Counted from the stretch's first letter, positions 16,859 to 25,897 are shown. The stretch: DNA of 64,000 bases from Chryseobacterium aquifrigidense (GCF_006716485.1 NZ_VFPD01000001.1:3206008-3270007); one strand, 5' to 3'. Numbers and translations: made by a program. The notes: a model not told the origin generated them from the letters alone.

Positions 16859-18151
16859 ATGGACTCAAACTCAATCACCACAGGCCAAAGAATCAAAGCC
16901 ATTATTGGCGGATCTATCGGAAATCTCGTTGAATGGTATGATTGGTATGCGTATGCAGCCTTTGCCATTTATTTCTCCCATTCATTCTTTCCTGATTCCG
17001 ATCTGAATGCCCAACTGATGAATACTGCAGGTATTTTTGCAGTAGGCTTTCTGATGCGTCCTATCGGCGGATGGCTGTTTGGGAGTATAGCAGATAAAAT
17101 CGGAAGGAAAAAAGCGATGACGCTTTCTGTTCTGCTGATGTCTTTTGGATCGTTATTAATCGCTCTTACTCCCACTTATCAATCAATAGGTATCCTGGCT
17201 CCTTTATTGCTTTTACTGGCAAGATTACTTCAGGGATTAAGTGTTGGCGGTGAATATGGGGTTTCGGCAACTTACCTCAGCGAAATGGCCACGCAGGACA
17301 GAAGAGGATTTTATTCAAGTTTTCAATATGTCACTTTAATAGGCGGGCAGCTTATCGCATTGGGAATTCAGCTTGTTTTACAGAAACTTTTACTTACTGA
17401 GGCTCAGCTGGAGGAATGGGGATGGAGAATTCCTTTTGTAATTGGGGCATTGCTTTCTATCATTGCATTATATCTTCGGGCTAATCTTCATGAAACCGAA
17501 GCATTTGAGAATAAAAAAGCAGTCAGCGAAAAGAAAAAGGGAACAGTAAAAGAACTTCTGAAACATCCTAAAGCTTTGCTTACAGTGGTAGGACTGACAT
17601 TGGGAGGAACATTGGCCTTTTATACTTATACAACTTATATGCAGAAATTCCTGGTGAATACCGTACACCTTACAAAGGAGGAATCTACATTAGTCTCTTT
17701 TATTTCACTCTTTATATTTGCGTGCCTTCAGCCTGTATTTGGAAGTTTATCTGACAAAATAGGAAGAAGACCGCTTCTTTTAGGTTTTGGTATTTTGGGA
17801 ACATTATGTACTGTTCCACTTCTTACAGCACTGAGTACAACTACTTCAATCTGGGGGGCTTTTTTCCTGATTATGGCAGCTTTAATTATTGTAAGTGGCT
17901 ACACATCCATCAATGCAGTGGTAAAAGCAGAACTTTTCCCTTCCGAAATCAGGGCACTTGGCGTTGGCTTACCTTACGCTATTACGGTTGCAGTATTTGG
18001 AGGAACAGCGGAATATATTGCACTATGGTTCAAAAAGATTGGTTCCGAAGAATACTTTTATTGGTACATTACAGGATGTATTCTTTTTTCTCTGATTGTT
18101 TATATCGGAATGAAAGACACAAAAAAGACTTCTACACTGGATAAAGATTAA
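16859..18151 (+). CDS. MFS transporter of the metabolite:H+ symporter (MHS) family
   Basis: The 430-residue protein has about 12 membrane helices and the MHS signatures: GNLVEWYDWYAYAAFAIYFS (about 22-41), the loop 2-3 motif GSIADKIGRKKAM (about 75-87), LLQGLSVGGEYG and SEMATQDRRGFYSSFQ. The loop 8-9 repeat GSLSDKIGRRPLL marks the second half. Relatives include alpha-ketoglutarate permease KgtP and the proline/betaine carrier ProP. The length and absence of a C-terminal coiled coil fit KgtP better than ProP, but the substrate is not proven. Its own terminator suggests a single-gene transcript. Confidence 0.88.
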   Translation: MDSNSITTGQRIKAIIGGSIGNLVEWYDWYAYAAFAIYFSHSFFPDSDLNAQLMNTAGIFAVGFLMRPIGGWLFGSIADKIGRKKAMTLSVLLMSFGSLLIALTPTYQSIGILAPLLLLLARLLQGLSVGGEYGVSATYLSEMATQDRRGFYSSFQYVTLIGGQLIALGIQLVLQKLLLTEAQLEEWGWRIPFVIGALLSIIALYLRANLHETEAFENKKAVSEKKKGTVKELLKHPKALLTVVGLTLGGTLAFYTYTTYMQKFLVNTVHLTKEESTLVSFISLFIFACLQPVFGSLSDKIGRRPLLLGFGILGTLCTVPLLTALSTTTSIWGAFFLIMAALIIVSGYTSINAVVKAELFPSEIRALGVGLPYAITVAVFGGTAEYIALWFKKIGSEEYFYWYITGCILFSLIVYIGMKDTKKTSTLDKD

Positions 18152-18170
18152 TATCAGAAATAGTATAAAA

Positions 18171-18205
18171 AGCGAGCGCCACAGAAAAACTGCAGCGCTC
18201 GTTTT
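18171..18205. terminator. Terminator between the MFS gene and the convergent small gene
   Basis: CGAGCGC (18173-18179) pairs with GCGCTCG (18195-18201) around an A-rich loop and is followed by TTTTATTTC; an A-run precedes the stem, allowing use from both sides. Confidence 0.8.
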
Positions 18206-18210
18206 ATTTC

Positions 18211-18426
18211 TTAATGATAGGCCTGTTTAAATTTTTCAATCATACTATCCAGATTATGACGCTGGACGTATATACTTTTTACCTCCTGATACCTCGGTGA
18301 TTTGTAGAAAACCTCGTGGAAATCCATGCTACCGTTTCCTACTTTTACAACTTTCTGTACTTCGATATTCAACTTTCTCAATTCGTCTTTGAAGACTTTA
18401 AATTCATCTTGGATACTACTGCTCAT
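18211..18426 (-). CDS. Small conserved-looking protein of unknown function
   Basis: A 71-residue soluble, charged, helical protein (MSSSIQDEFKVFKDELRKLN...). The first half has a coiled-coil-like pattern of charged and Leu/Val residues; the second half contains FHEVFYKSPRYQEVKSIY. No family is recognised. It is convergent with the MFS gene across a shared terminator and has 218 bp of upstream sequence to the next gene, enough for a promoter. The size and lack of a shadowing gene argue that it is real. Confidence 0.6.
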   Translation of the reverse strand: MSSSIQDEFKVFKDELRKLNIEVQKVVKVGNGSMDFHEVFYKSPRYQEVKSIYVQRHNLDSMIEKFKQAYH

Positions 18427-18533
18427 TAATATTTATAGTTTTTTAGTTAAAAATTCCATTCACCCCTTCAAATATGAGGGGTAACCTCTCAAATTCCGAA
18501 TAAAGTTAGTAAATTTATTGACACAAAGTAACA

Positions 18534-18548
18534 CTTTGACAATATTTT
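18534..18548. promoter_or_regulatory. Palindrome in a divergent intergenic region, possible operator
   Basis: CAAAGT-AAC-ACTTTG, extended imperfectly outward (TTGACAC...GACAA). It lies between the starts of the - gene at 18426 and the + gene at 18645. It may be a binding site or chance. Confidence 0.35.
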
Positions 18549-18644
18549 ATTATTTTTTTTACAAATAGTATGTCTATATTATTTGATTGATGCATAATTC
18601 GTATTTTTAATCTCACAAAAAATGGTAACCACCTTATACAAACC

Positions 18645-19319
18645 ATGAATATTAAAGCATTTTTCTCTTTATTCTTCTTAGTCCTGCTTACTTTCCTGCA
18701 TGGTCAGAAAATGGAATTCAAAGCACCGGATTATACTGCTATTCAAAAAAATATTGAAGATAAAAATTCAGAATTCTATTATCCGAAACTTTTAAAGAGG
18801 TTAAAACAGAACGATACGCTTCTCACCAGCAATCAATATCGTCATCTTTACTTCGGATATACCTTCCAAAAAGAGTATCAGCCTTATAAAATCGGAAAGA
18901 AGTCTGAAGAAGTTGCCAAATATTATCGTGGAGAAGGTATTTCACAAAAAGATCTTTCAAAGGGAATCCAACTGTTTTTGGATGCTTTGGATGAAAATCC
19001 CCTGGATTTGCGTGCCATGAATTATCTCGCTTACCTGTATCATTTAAATAATGATGACGTTACTGCTGAAAAAATTGCGGGAAATTTCCATGGATTATTA
19101 AATGCTATTCTGACCTCGGGAGATGGCCTGACTTGTGAGACGGGTTTTCATGTTATTTCTGTGACAGATGAATACGTCCTTTTAAACAGATTTCAAATGG
19201 AAACAAAATCACAAAGCCTGAAAGGAAAATGTGATTACCAGGAATTTGAAAAAGACAAGTACAAAGTACCCGGATTTTATTTTGATATCAGCAGATTCTA
19301 CGGAAGGATATTGGATTAA
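18645..19319 (+). CDS. DUF4919 family secreted protein (second copy)
   Basis: The 224-residue protein has a signal peptide (MNIKAFFSLFFLVLLTFLHG) and the same layout as the protein at 706-1371: YYPKLLKRLKQNDTLLTSNQ, YLFGYxxQKEYQPYK-type motif, and a TPR-like middle (FLDALDENPLDLRAMNYLAYLYHLNNDD). It differs in a short Cys-containing stretch near the end (LTCETGFHVISV, KGKCDYQ). Function is unknown; the location is periplasmic. The two copies have diverged, so the duplication is not recent. Confidence 0.75.
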   Translation: MNIKAFFSLFFLVLLTFLHGQKMEFKAPDYTAIQKNIEDKNSEFYYPKLLKRLKQNDTLLTSNQYRHLYFGYTFQKEYQPYKIGKKSEEVAKYYRGEGISQKDLSKGIQLFLDALDENPLDLRAMNYLAYLYHLNNDDVTAEKIAGNFHGLLNAILTSGDGLTCETGFHVISVTDEYVLLNRFQMETKSQSLKGKCDYQEFEKDKYKVPGFYFDISRFYGRILD

Positions 19320-19476
19320 TAATTATCTGAAACTTATTCATTATTTCATACCATTTTATTATTCAAAAAGAACTGCTATCAACTTTTATAAGATTAAATT
19401 CATATGATTTTGCCCTAAACAGGAGGGTTTAGAAGAAGGAGGATATTTTTTTTTCAAAAAAAAAAATTAAATTTTG

Positions 19477-19501
19477 TGTAACATTTTTTAAAGGTTCGTC
19501 T
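19477..19501 (+). promoter_or_regulatory. Candidate ECF sigma-factor promoter
   Basis: TGTAAC (19477-19482), a 14-base spacer, then CGTCT (19497-19501). This resembles the AAC/CGTC elements recognised by ECF sigma factors. It lies 36 bp before a four-gene run whose second gene is itself an ECF sigma factor, suggesting autoregulation. Confidence 0.55.
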
Positions 19502-19536
19502 CTAAAAGACAAATAAACTTTAAAACTTTAGAAATC

Positions 19537-20388
19537 ATGAAAAAATTCACATTCCTTCTGATCATCATGTTATTTTTTTTAGCAATATGCAATATATTCG
19601 GCCAACAAACAACTTATCCGTTTGAAGTAAAGAAAACAGGAAAAGGGAATCAGTCGTTAATTTTCATTCCGGGATTTGCCTCTTCGGGTGATGTTTGGAA
19701 TGAAACAACCTCAAAGTTTGAAAAAGAATTCACCTGTTATACTTTAACAATGGCTGGATTCGCAGGAACAAAACCACAGACTGATGCCAGTTTTAAAGAC
19801 TGGGAGAAAGAAATAGCAGCATACATCAGGAATAATAAAATTGACAAGCCTATCCTCATCGGGCACAGTATGGGAGGTGGTCTTGCCCTGGCTATTGCAG
19901 CTGATTATCCTGAACTTATAGGCAAAATTATCATTGTAGACACACTGCCATGCCTGGCAGCCCTATCTGATCCTAATTTTACTTCTAAAGAAAACAATGA
20001 CTGTTCGGCTACCATTACTCAGTTGACAGCAATGAACGACGAACAGTTCCGAAAAATGCAGGCACAAGCTATGCCACGTCTCTTAGCCGATACTTCGATG
20101 CAGGAAACCGTGATCAGCTGGAGCATGAAATCAGACCGAAAAACATTCGCTAAGATGTACTGTGATTTTTACAATACCGATCTCAGAGAAAAAATAAAAA
20201 ATATCCAATGTCCTTCCCTTATTCTTCTGGAATCTTTTTTTGTTAACCTCAAATCAACGATTGAAGGGCAGTACAAAAATTTAAAGAATGCCAATATGCA
20301 GTATGCTTCAAAGGGATTACACTTTATTATGTACGATGATAAGGATTGGTATTTTAACCAGCTTACTCACTTTTTATCTGCGAAATAA
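19537..20388 (+). CDS. Secreted alpha/beta hydrolase, first gene of ECF operon
   Basis: The 283-residue protein has a signal peptide or membrane anchor (MKKFTFLLIIMLFFLAICNIFG). The hydrolase core shows FIPGFASSGDVW (oxyanion loop), the elbow GHSMGGG with Ser111, a VDTLPCL segment and His262 in KGLHFIMYDD. It should act in the periplasm; the substrate is unknown. Its TAA shares a base with the ATG of the sigma-factor gene (TAATG), so translation is probably coupled. The promoter upstream looks ECF-dependent. Confidence 0.88.
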   Translation: MKKFTFLLIIMLFFLAICNIFGQQTTYPFEVKKTGKGNQSLIFIPGFASSGDVWNETTSKFEKEFTCYTLTMAGFAGTKPQTDASFKDWEKEIAAYIRNNKIDKPILIGHSMGGGLALAIAADYPELIGKIIIVDTLPCLAALSDPNFTSKENNDCSATITQLTAMNDEQFRKMQAQAMPRLLADTSMQETVISWSMKSDRKTFAKMYCDFYNTDLREKIKNIQCPSLILLESFFVNLKSTIEGQYKNLKNANMQYASKGLHFIMYDDKDWYFNQLTHFLSAK

Positions 20389-20858
20389 TGATTTTTGAAG
20401 AGATATACGAACTTTATTGGCAAAAGATATTCCGACTGTGCATGGGATATGTGAATGATTCTGAACTTGCCCGGGATCTTGCTCAGGAAACTTTTATCAT
20501 TGTCTGGCAGCAGCTTCCCAAATTCAGGAATGAATCCAGCGTAGGAACATGGATTTTCAGAATAGCATCCAATAACTGTCTCCGACAGATTGAGAAGGAA
20601 AAGAAATTTGCAAAAACAGATCTCCCCATCAATCTGGAAGAAAAAAAGCAGGAATCTATGGAACCTCAGATACAAATGTTGTATCAGTTTATTTCGGAGC
20701 TGGCGGAAACAGACAGAATTATTATTTCATTGGAACTGGAAGAGATAAAACAGGCCGAGATAGCCCATATCGTTGGACTTTCAGAATCTAATATCAGAGT
20801 AAAAATTCACAGAATCAAGGAAAAATTAACACAAAAGTTTAAAGAAAATGGCTACTAA
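20388..20858 (+). CDS. ECF-type RNA polymerase sigma factor
   Basis: The 156-residue protein has sigma region 2 (YWQKIFRLCMGYVNDSELAR, DLAQETFIIVWQQLPKF, then SVGTWIFRIASNNCLRQ, about 8-65) and region 4 (ETDRIIISLELEEIKQAEIA, HIVGLSESNIRVKIHRIKEK, about 102-150). No C-terminal extension is present, so it is a classic ECF factor. The start overlaps the upstream hydrolase stop and its end overlaps the next ATG by 11 bases. The downstream membrane protein is the natural candidate for its anti-sigma factor. Confidence 0.93.
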   Translation: MIFEEIYELYWQKIFRLCMGYVNDSELARDLAQETFIIVWQQLPKFRNESSVGTWIFRIASNNCLRQIEKEKKFAKTDLPINLEEKKQESMEPQIQMLYQFISELAETDRIIISLELEEIKQAEIAHIVGLSESNIRVKIHRIKEKLTQKFKENGY

Positions 20859-21441
20859 TATCGATTTTAAAAATATATGGAAGCAGCAGACTTCCAACAA
20901 ACCGAATATAGAAGAACTTCTGAGCAAGCTGAAAAACTTCAGAAACCAAAATCTCCGTAAGCTGATTCTGGCCAATATTTCATTGATCATCACCTCATTA
21001 TTAATTATTTATATCTGGTATCGTTTCCAGCCTCAAATGATGACTACAAAAATCGGGATTGTGCTTGTCATTCTGGCCATGGTTATGTTCCTTTTTGCTT
21101 ATAATAAAATGTTTATGGTTTTTTACAAAATTGATCAGACCCAATCGAATAATGAATATCTGCAGAGTTTATATGTAGTAAAAAGTAAGCAGAAATTTAT
21201 GCAGACCACTATTCTCAACTTATATTTTATTATGCTTTTTCTGGGAATAGGCTTTTACATGTATGAATACACTTCAAAAATGACATTAAGTGCAGCGATT
21301 CTGACCTATACGCTGACATTAGCATGGATTGCTTTTAATTGGTTCTATTTAAGACCTAAAACAATAAAGAAACAGCAGGGAAAACTTGATGAATTAATTA
21401 ATAAATTTGAAGAGATCAATAATCAATTAAAAGAATCATGA
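20848..21441 (+). CDS. Membrane protein, probable anti-sigma partner
   Basis: A 197-residue protein with a cytoplasmic N-terminus of about 45 residues (IDFKNIWKQQTSNKPNIEEL...), four predicted helices (about 43-61, 70-90, 115-135, 143-163) and a charged coiled-coil-like C-terminal tail. It has no zinc-binding HxxxCxxC motif, so it is not a ZAS-type anti-sigma factor. The role as anti-sigma is inferred from its overlap with the sigma gene and from topology. The 4-base overlap with the next gene (ATGA) continues the coupled operon. Confidence 0.65.
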   Translation: MATNIDFKNIWKQQTSNKPNIEELLSKLKNFRNQNLRKLILANISLIITSLLIIYIWYRFQPQMMTTKIGIVLVILAMVMFLFAYNKMFMVFYKIDQTQSNNEYLQSLYVVKSKQKFMQTTILNLYFIMLFLGIGFYMYEYTSKMTLSAAILTYTLTLAWIAFNWFYLRPKTIKKQQGKLDELINKFEEINNQLKES

Positions 21442-22052
21442 TATCTTCAGACAACAAAAATCATTGGGAAAATGTATATGAAACAAAGAATCCTGAACAG
21501 GTAAGCTGGACTCAGAAAAAGCCACAGACCTCCCTTGACTTTATCAAATCTTCAGGCTTGGGAAAAGAGGCTAAGATTATTGATATTGGCGGCGGCGACA
21601 GCAACCTTGTTGACTTTCTTCTTGAGGAAGGTTACGAAAATATTACAGTGCTTGATATTTCGGCCAAAGCGCTGGAAAAGGCTCAGAAAAGACTGGGTGA
21701 TTCTGCATCAAAGGTAAAATGGATTGTCACAGATATTACAGCTTTCGAGCCCGCAGAGACGTATGATATCTGGCATGACAGGGCTGCTTTTCATTTCCTT
21801 ACAACTCCGGAACAGGTTTCAAAATATATTGATATTGCAGAAAAGAATGTGAATAACTTTATGATCCTTGGAACTTTTTCCAAAAACGGACCTACGAAAT
21901 GCAGCGGATTGGATATTCAGCAGTATGACGAGGAATCATTATCAGAAAAATTTAAAGAAAGCTTTGAAAAAATAAAATGCATTACTGAAGATCATATCAC
22001 CCCTTTTGAAACTGTTCAGAATTTTGTTTTCTGTAGTTTTAAAAAGCATTAA
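21438..22052 (+). CDS. Class I SAM-dependent methyltransferase
   Basis: The 204-residue soluble protein has motif I IIDIGGGDSN (about 47-56), the acidic motif II ITVLDIS (about 72-78) and WIVTDITAF, as in class I methyltransferases. A characteristic YDIWHDRAAFHFL segment (about 109-121) and the overall build resemble the thiopurine/trans-aconitate methyltransferase type. The acceptor is unknown. It is the last gene of the ECF operon and is followed by a terminator. The link between the methyltransferase and the secreted hydrolase is a mystery. Confidence 0.85.
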   Translation: MISSDNKNHWENVYETKNPEQVSWTQKKPQTSLDFIKSSGLGKEAKIIDIGGGDSNLVDFLLEEGYENITVLDISAKALEKAQKRLGDSASKVKWIVTDITAFEPAETYDIWHDRAAFHFLTTPEQVSKYIDIAEKNVNNFMILGTFSKNGPTKCSGLDIQQYDEESLSEKFKESFEKIKCITEDHITPFETVQNFVFCSFKKH

Positions 22053-22071
22053 ATGAATTATATATTTAAAT

Positions 22072-22103
22072 AAAAAAGAGAATCGTGATGACTCTCTTTT
22101 TTG
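22072..22103. terminator. Bidirectional terminator
   Basis: AAAAAAGAGA (22072-22081) pairs with TCTCTTTTTT (22093-22102). It separates the + methyltransferase gene from the convergent - ABC transporter gene. Confidence 0.85.
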
Positions 22104-22124
22104 TTTATTATTATTCCCTATGGA

Positions 22125-23882
22125 TTATGATTCTTTTTCTTCTTCCATTTCCACTTCATGTCGCAACTGTGCTTTGTAAAGCGTAGCATAATATCCGTTT
22201 TTATCCAAAAGCTCAAGGTGCTTCCCTTCTTCTACAATTTTACCATGCTCCATCACAATGATTTTATCGGCTTTCTCAATAGTGGAAAGTCTGTGAGCAA
22301 TAATAATGGAAGTTCTGTTTTTGGTAATTTTCTCTGTTGCTCTCTGAATAAGTTTTTCACTTTCGTGATCGATAGAAGAGGTGGCTTCATCCAGGATTAA
22401 AATTTTCGGATCTGATAAATAAGCTCTCAGGAAAGACAGCAATTGTCTTTGGCCTAAAGAGATTGACGACCCTCTTTCGCTCACTACATAATCATATCCG
22501 CCAGGAAGCTGCTGGATAAACTGGTCTACCTCAATTTCTCTGGCACCTGCTTTTATTTTATCTAAAGTTATGCTGTCATCTCCAAAGGAAAGATTTTCAA
22601 AAATACTTCCATGGAAAAGGAATACGTCCTGCAATACCACTCCGATATGACTTCTAAGATTATAAAGCTCATAATCCTTTAAATCCACATCATCGATGAG
22701 GATATTTCCGGAATTGATATCATATAATCTTGTGATCAGACTGATAATGGTAGATTTTCCGGCACCTGTTGCCCCTACAATAGCGACTGTTTCTCCCGGA
22801 TTTACTTTAAAATCAATTCCTTTCAAAACTTCCTGCTTTTCATCATAGGCAAAATGTACTTTCTGAAATTCAATTTTTCCTGCAAAATGGTCTTTCTTTA
22901 CTGTACCGTTATTCGGCATTGAATTTTCTTCATCCATTAATCCCAGTACCCTTTCTGCTCCCACAATTCCTCGCTGAATATTGTTGAAACGGTCTGCAAT
23001 CTGTCTCAGCGGACGGATCAGCATTGAAATATACTGGATAAACGCAATCACAACTCCCGCGCTGATGGTAATATAACCTCCGTAGAAAAGGATAAATCCA
23101 ATGAATAACGAAGAAATAAGTTCCACTACAGGAAAGAACAGTGAAAAAATGAATACAGTTCTCAGCAATGCACCCTTCAGCGTAATATTGATGTCATCAA
23201 ATTTTTTGAATTCGGATTCCTGTCTGTTGAATACCTGAATAATTGACATTCCCGCCAGTCTCTCCTGAACAAAAGAGTTTTGATTGGATGTCCAGTTTCT
23301 TTCATCCCCGAAAGCTTTTTTCAGTCTTTTCTGGAAGAATCTTGTAATCACCACCATTAAAGGTAAAATAGCCAGTGTAATATAACTCAGATGGACATTG
23401 GTACTGAACATCATAATCAGTACAAACAGAATTCTCAGAATATCTCCGAATACCATCAGGAAACCGTCTGTATATACCGTTGCAATGGTTTCCACATCTC
23501 CTACCGCACGCGTTACCAGCTGTCCGATAGGTGTTTTATCAAAAAATGAGGTCTTGAAATAAATCAGTTTAGCATATAAACGCTCTCTGATATCCCTGAT
23601 TACATTCTGCGAGATAAAATTTGAGAAATAAACCAGGAAAAAGTTTAAAACTGTTTCAGCAAACACCAATCCTACAAGGATATAGATATGTTTCATCATC
23701 AAAGCCTTATCATGAAGCTTTGTAATATCATTATCCACCACCTGCATAGTAAGATATGGCCTGTAAGTAGAAACAATAGAAAGGAAAATAGAAATTATAA
23801 GCGTAAGGATAAACCATGAACGGAACTTCATTCCGATAAAGAACAGCCTTTTTATAATTCCCCAGGTATCTTGTTTTTTCAT
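22125..23882 (-). CDS. ABC exporter half-transporter (fused permease and ATPase)
   Basis: The 585-residue protein has a six-helix type I exporter domain (about 20-310) and a C-terminal ATPase. The ATPase shows Walker A GATGAGKST, a Q-loop in VVLQDVFLF, signature SLGQRQLL, Walker B KILILDEATSS and the H-loop IIAHRLSTI. There is no N-terminal C39 peptidase domain, so it is not a dedicated double-Gly peptide exporter. It would work as a homodimer or pair with another half. Lipid, peptide or drug export are all possible. It is convergent with the ECF operon. Confidence 0.92.
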   Translation of the reverse strand: MKKQDTWGIIKRLFFIGMKFRSWFILTLIISIFLSIVSTYRPYLTMQVVDNDITKLHDKALMMKHIYILVGLVFAETVLNFFLVYFSNFISQNVIRDIRERLYAKLIYFKTSFFDKTPIGQLVTRAVGDVETIATVYTDGFLMVFGDILRILFVLIMMFSTNVHLSYITLAILPLMVVITRFFQKRLKKAFGDERNWTSNQNSFVQERLAGMSIIQVFNRQESEFKKFDDINITLKGALLRTVFIFSLFFPVVELISSLFIGFILFYGGYITISAGVVIAFIQYISMLIRPLRQIADRFNNIQRGIVGAERVLGLMDEENSMPNNGTVKKDHFAGKIEFQKVHFAYDEKQEVLKGIDFKVNPGETVAIVGATGAGKSTIISLITRLYDINSGNILIDDVDLKDYELYNLRSHIGVVLQDVFLFHGSIFENLSFGDDSITLDKIKAGAREIEVDQFIQQLPGGYDYVVSERGSSISLGQRQLLSFLRAYLSDPKILILDEATSSIDHESEKLIQRATEKITKNRTSIIIAHRLSTIEKADKIIVMEHGKIVEEGKHLELLDKNGYYATLYKAQLRHEVEMEEEKES

Positions 23883-24010
23883 TGTACGAATCGAAAGAAA
23901 GAATTAAAATATTCTATGCAAAAATAAGACATTATAACCGGACTGCCTTTACAACTTTTGCAAATCGTCATAGAAAATATCAGATACCTACTATTTACAA
24001 TATGAATATA

Positions 24011-24781
24011 TTAAGCATTCTTTTGTATCCACCCCAAAACATATTCTGCAACTTCTTCCCAATTTTTTTCACCACAGATGAAATGACTTCTTCCTGCAAA
24101 CTCTTTAAAATCTACAATGCTGTTGGAATCTTTATAAGCCCCTGCTATTTTCTTTGAAAATGCTGCCGGAAAAATATGATCATTAGAACCTGCAATGAAC
24201 AGAAGTGGCTGGTGTGGTTTCTTCAGATCTAGTTTCGCAGAAGCTTTAAATAAAGGATCTTTTGCTAATTTTCTACTTTCAGGCACTGCTACCGCTTCGT
24301 ATAATCTGTCACTTTCTTCTTTCGAATAATTATTGAAAAACGCTTTGTGATACCATTCTTTTGTTCCCAGATAGGGACTGTTTCCTTTGAAAAAATTCAC
24401 CACCGGCCAAACGATTTTAATGGTAGAAAAAGGAGCCATTATATTTTTCGGAGGCGCACCGTCTATACTTACTCCGGCGGCGGCTTTTCCCATATCAATC
24501 AGCTTCTGTACCATAAGACCTCCAAAAGAATGTCCTATAACTATTGGTTTTTCAGGAAGGCTGTCTATCAGTTTTAAAAGATTGCTGATTGTCTCGTCAA
24601 AACCTACATGTCTTAATTCTCCGGGAATAGTATTCTTTAAATCTACAGGATTTCCTTCATGCCCAGGATTAGATGGTGTATGCACAGTATACCCCTGAGC
24701 TTCGAAATATGTCTTCCATTCTTTCCAGCTTGTATTATTCACAAATAACCCATGAATCAATACGATTGTTTTTGTTTTCAT
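24011..24781 (-). CDS. Alpha/beta hydrolase
   Basis: A 256-residue cytoplasmic protein with the oxyanion motif LIHGLFVNNTSW (about 8-19), nucleophile elbow GHSFGG (about 83-88), an acid candidate in AGSNDHIFP and the catalytic His in AGRSHFICGE near the C-terminus. It resembles putative esterases or haloperoxidase-like hydrolases. It lies 86 bp downstream of a Crp-type regulator on the same strand, and such pairs often mean direct control. Confidence 0.87.
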   Translation of the reverse strand: MKTKTIVLIHGLFVNNTSWKEWKTYFEAQGYTVHTPSNPGHEGNPVDLKNTIPGELRHVGFDETISNLLKLIDSLPEKPIVIGHSFGGLMVQKLIDMGKAAAGVSIDGAPPKNIMAPFSTIKIVWPVVNFFKGNSPYLGTKEWYHKAFFNNYSKEESDRLYEAVAVPESRKLAKDPLFKASAKLDLKKPHQPLLFIAGSNDHIFPAAFSKKIAGAYKDSNSIVDFKEFAGRSHFICGEKNWEEVAEYVLGWIQKNA

Positions 24782-24867
24782 AATTTTTACCTTTTTATTT
24801 TGTTAAATTGATGAAACAAATTTCCGCAGATAAAATGATAAAAACTTTAACTCAGGTTAAAATCGTA

Positions 24868-25455
24868 CTATTTACCTGAAATTCTTTTCCTTATCCTGCT
24901 CAGTGAAGGTCCCTGAATGCCCAGATAGGAAGAAATATGATAAAGAGGAACATTACTGAAAATATCCGGATGCTCTTTCATCAGATCCAGATAACGCTCT
25001 TCAGGAGACTTTAATAAAAATCCTTCTACCCTTGTCATGGTAACATTAAAAGCCGCCTGTGCAAGAAGCCTTCCAAATTTTTCCCATTGATGCGACTGCA
25101 GATAAAGAGAAAGCAGATCCGTGTGCCGGATAAAAATAATAGAAGCATCTGTAAGAGCCTGAGTAAAATAATCACAAGGAATCTGATTAAGAAAACTTTT
25201 AAAAGGAACCACAAATCCATTGGCAGAATAAAGAAAAACATTCTTTTCTTCACCTGTCTCTCCATTGATGACATAAGAACGGAAAACACCATCAACTATA
25301 AATCCCAGATAAGAGCATACATTTCCCTGAAGATTGTAAAAATCTCCTTTTTTATATTCTCTGGGTATCCAAAAATTTTCAGACAGGCTGAAATCTTCTT
25401 CAGAAAGTCCGGCAAAATGATGCAATGCAAAGGCTAGCTTTTCAATTTCAGTCAT
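24868..25455 (-). CDS. Crp/Fnr-family transcriptional regulator
   Basis: The 195-residue protein has the N-terminal cyclic-nucleotide-type jelly roll (about 20-120; YKKGDFYNLQGNVCSYLGFI, VFRSYVINGETGEEKNV). A dimer helix and a short C-terminal HTH follow (VPLYHISSYLGIQGPSLSRI). It lacks the Fnr cluster of four cysteines, so it is a Crp-type or orphan sensor, as is common in Bacteroidota. The hydrolase gene immediately downstream is a plausible target. Confidence 0.86.
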   Translation of the reverse strand: MTEIEKLAFALHHFAGLSEEDFSLSENFWIPREYKKGDFYNLQGNVCSYLGFIVDGVFRSYVINGETGEEKNVFLYSANGFVVPFKSFLNQIPCDYFTQALTDASIIFIRHTDLLSLYLQSHQWEKFGRLLAQAAFNVTMTRVEGFLLKSPEERYLDLMKEHPDIFSNVPLYHISSYLGIQGPSLSRIRKRISGK

Positions 25456-25532
25456 AGTTATTTTTTAGTAAACCTAATGGTATTTAAAAATAATCTTAAT
25501 TTCTGATATTAAAAAGAAAAACAGTATGTGTT

Positions 25533-25874
25533 TTACTGATCAAGGGTCTTCCCTATTTCTTCAATTTCGATGGTTTTTGCAGGTCTTTCTTTTATAAACT
25601 TATTTTCCAGCAATTTATAAACTCCCCAAACTGCTACAATAGAGATTAGCCAACCTACTATATTCACACCGGAAAAGCCTGTATAATTTACATTATCCAG
25701 AGATTCAGGATCTCTTGCACCCAAATATACACCGTAACCCATACCTAACACGATCTGGGTTCCCAGATAAATTCCGATAGCCAGAATACCATACTGCCAC
25801 TTTGTTTTTCCAAACCTTTCCGCTAGTTGTGCATAATATCGGTAAGCACCGATAAGAATAAAAATTGATAACAT
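25533..25874 (-). CDS. Small membrane protein of unknown function
   Basis: A 113-residue protein with three predicted helices (about 1-13, 25-48 and 66-85) and a charged tail. The middle holds GYGVYLGARDPESLDNVN. No domain is recognised. It starts 23 bp after the truA stop on the same strand, so the two may share a transcript. Confidence 0.6.
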   Translation of the reverse strand: MLSIFILIGAYRYYAQLAERFGKTKWQYGILAIGIYLGTQIVLGMGYGVYLGARDPESLDNVNYTGFSGVNIVGWLISIVAVWGVYKLLENKFIKERPAKTIEIEEIGKTLDQ

Positions 25875-25897
25875 GATTATTATTTATTTATAGTTTT

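Noticed and set aside
22158-22400. Small + frame inside the ABC transporter gene
   Set aside because: Opposite-strand shadow of the ATPase domain.
22125-23882. ABC transporter as the exporter of the Cys-rich peptide
   Set aside because: It lacks a C39 peptidase domain and lies about 9 kb away in a different transcription unit.
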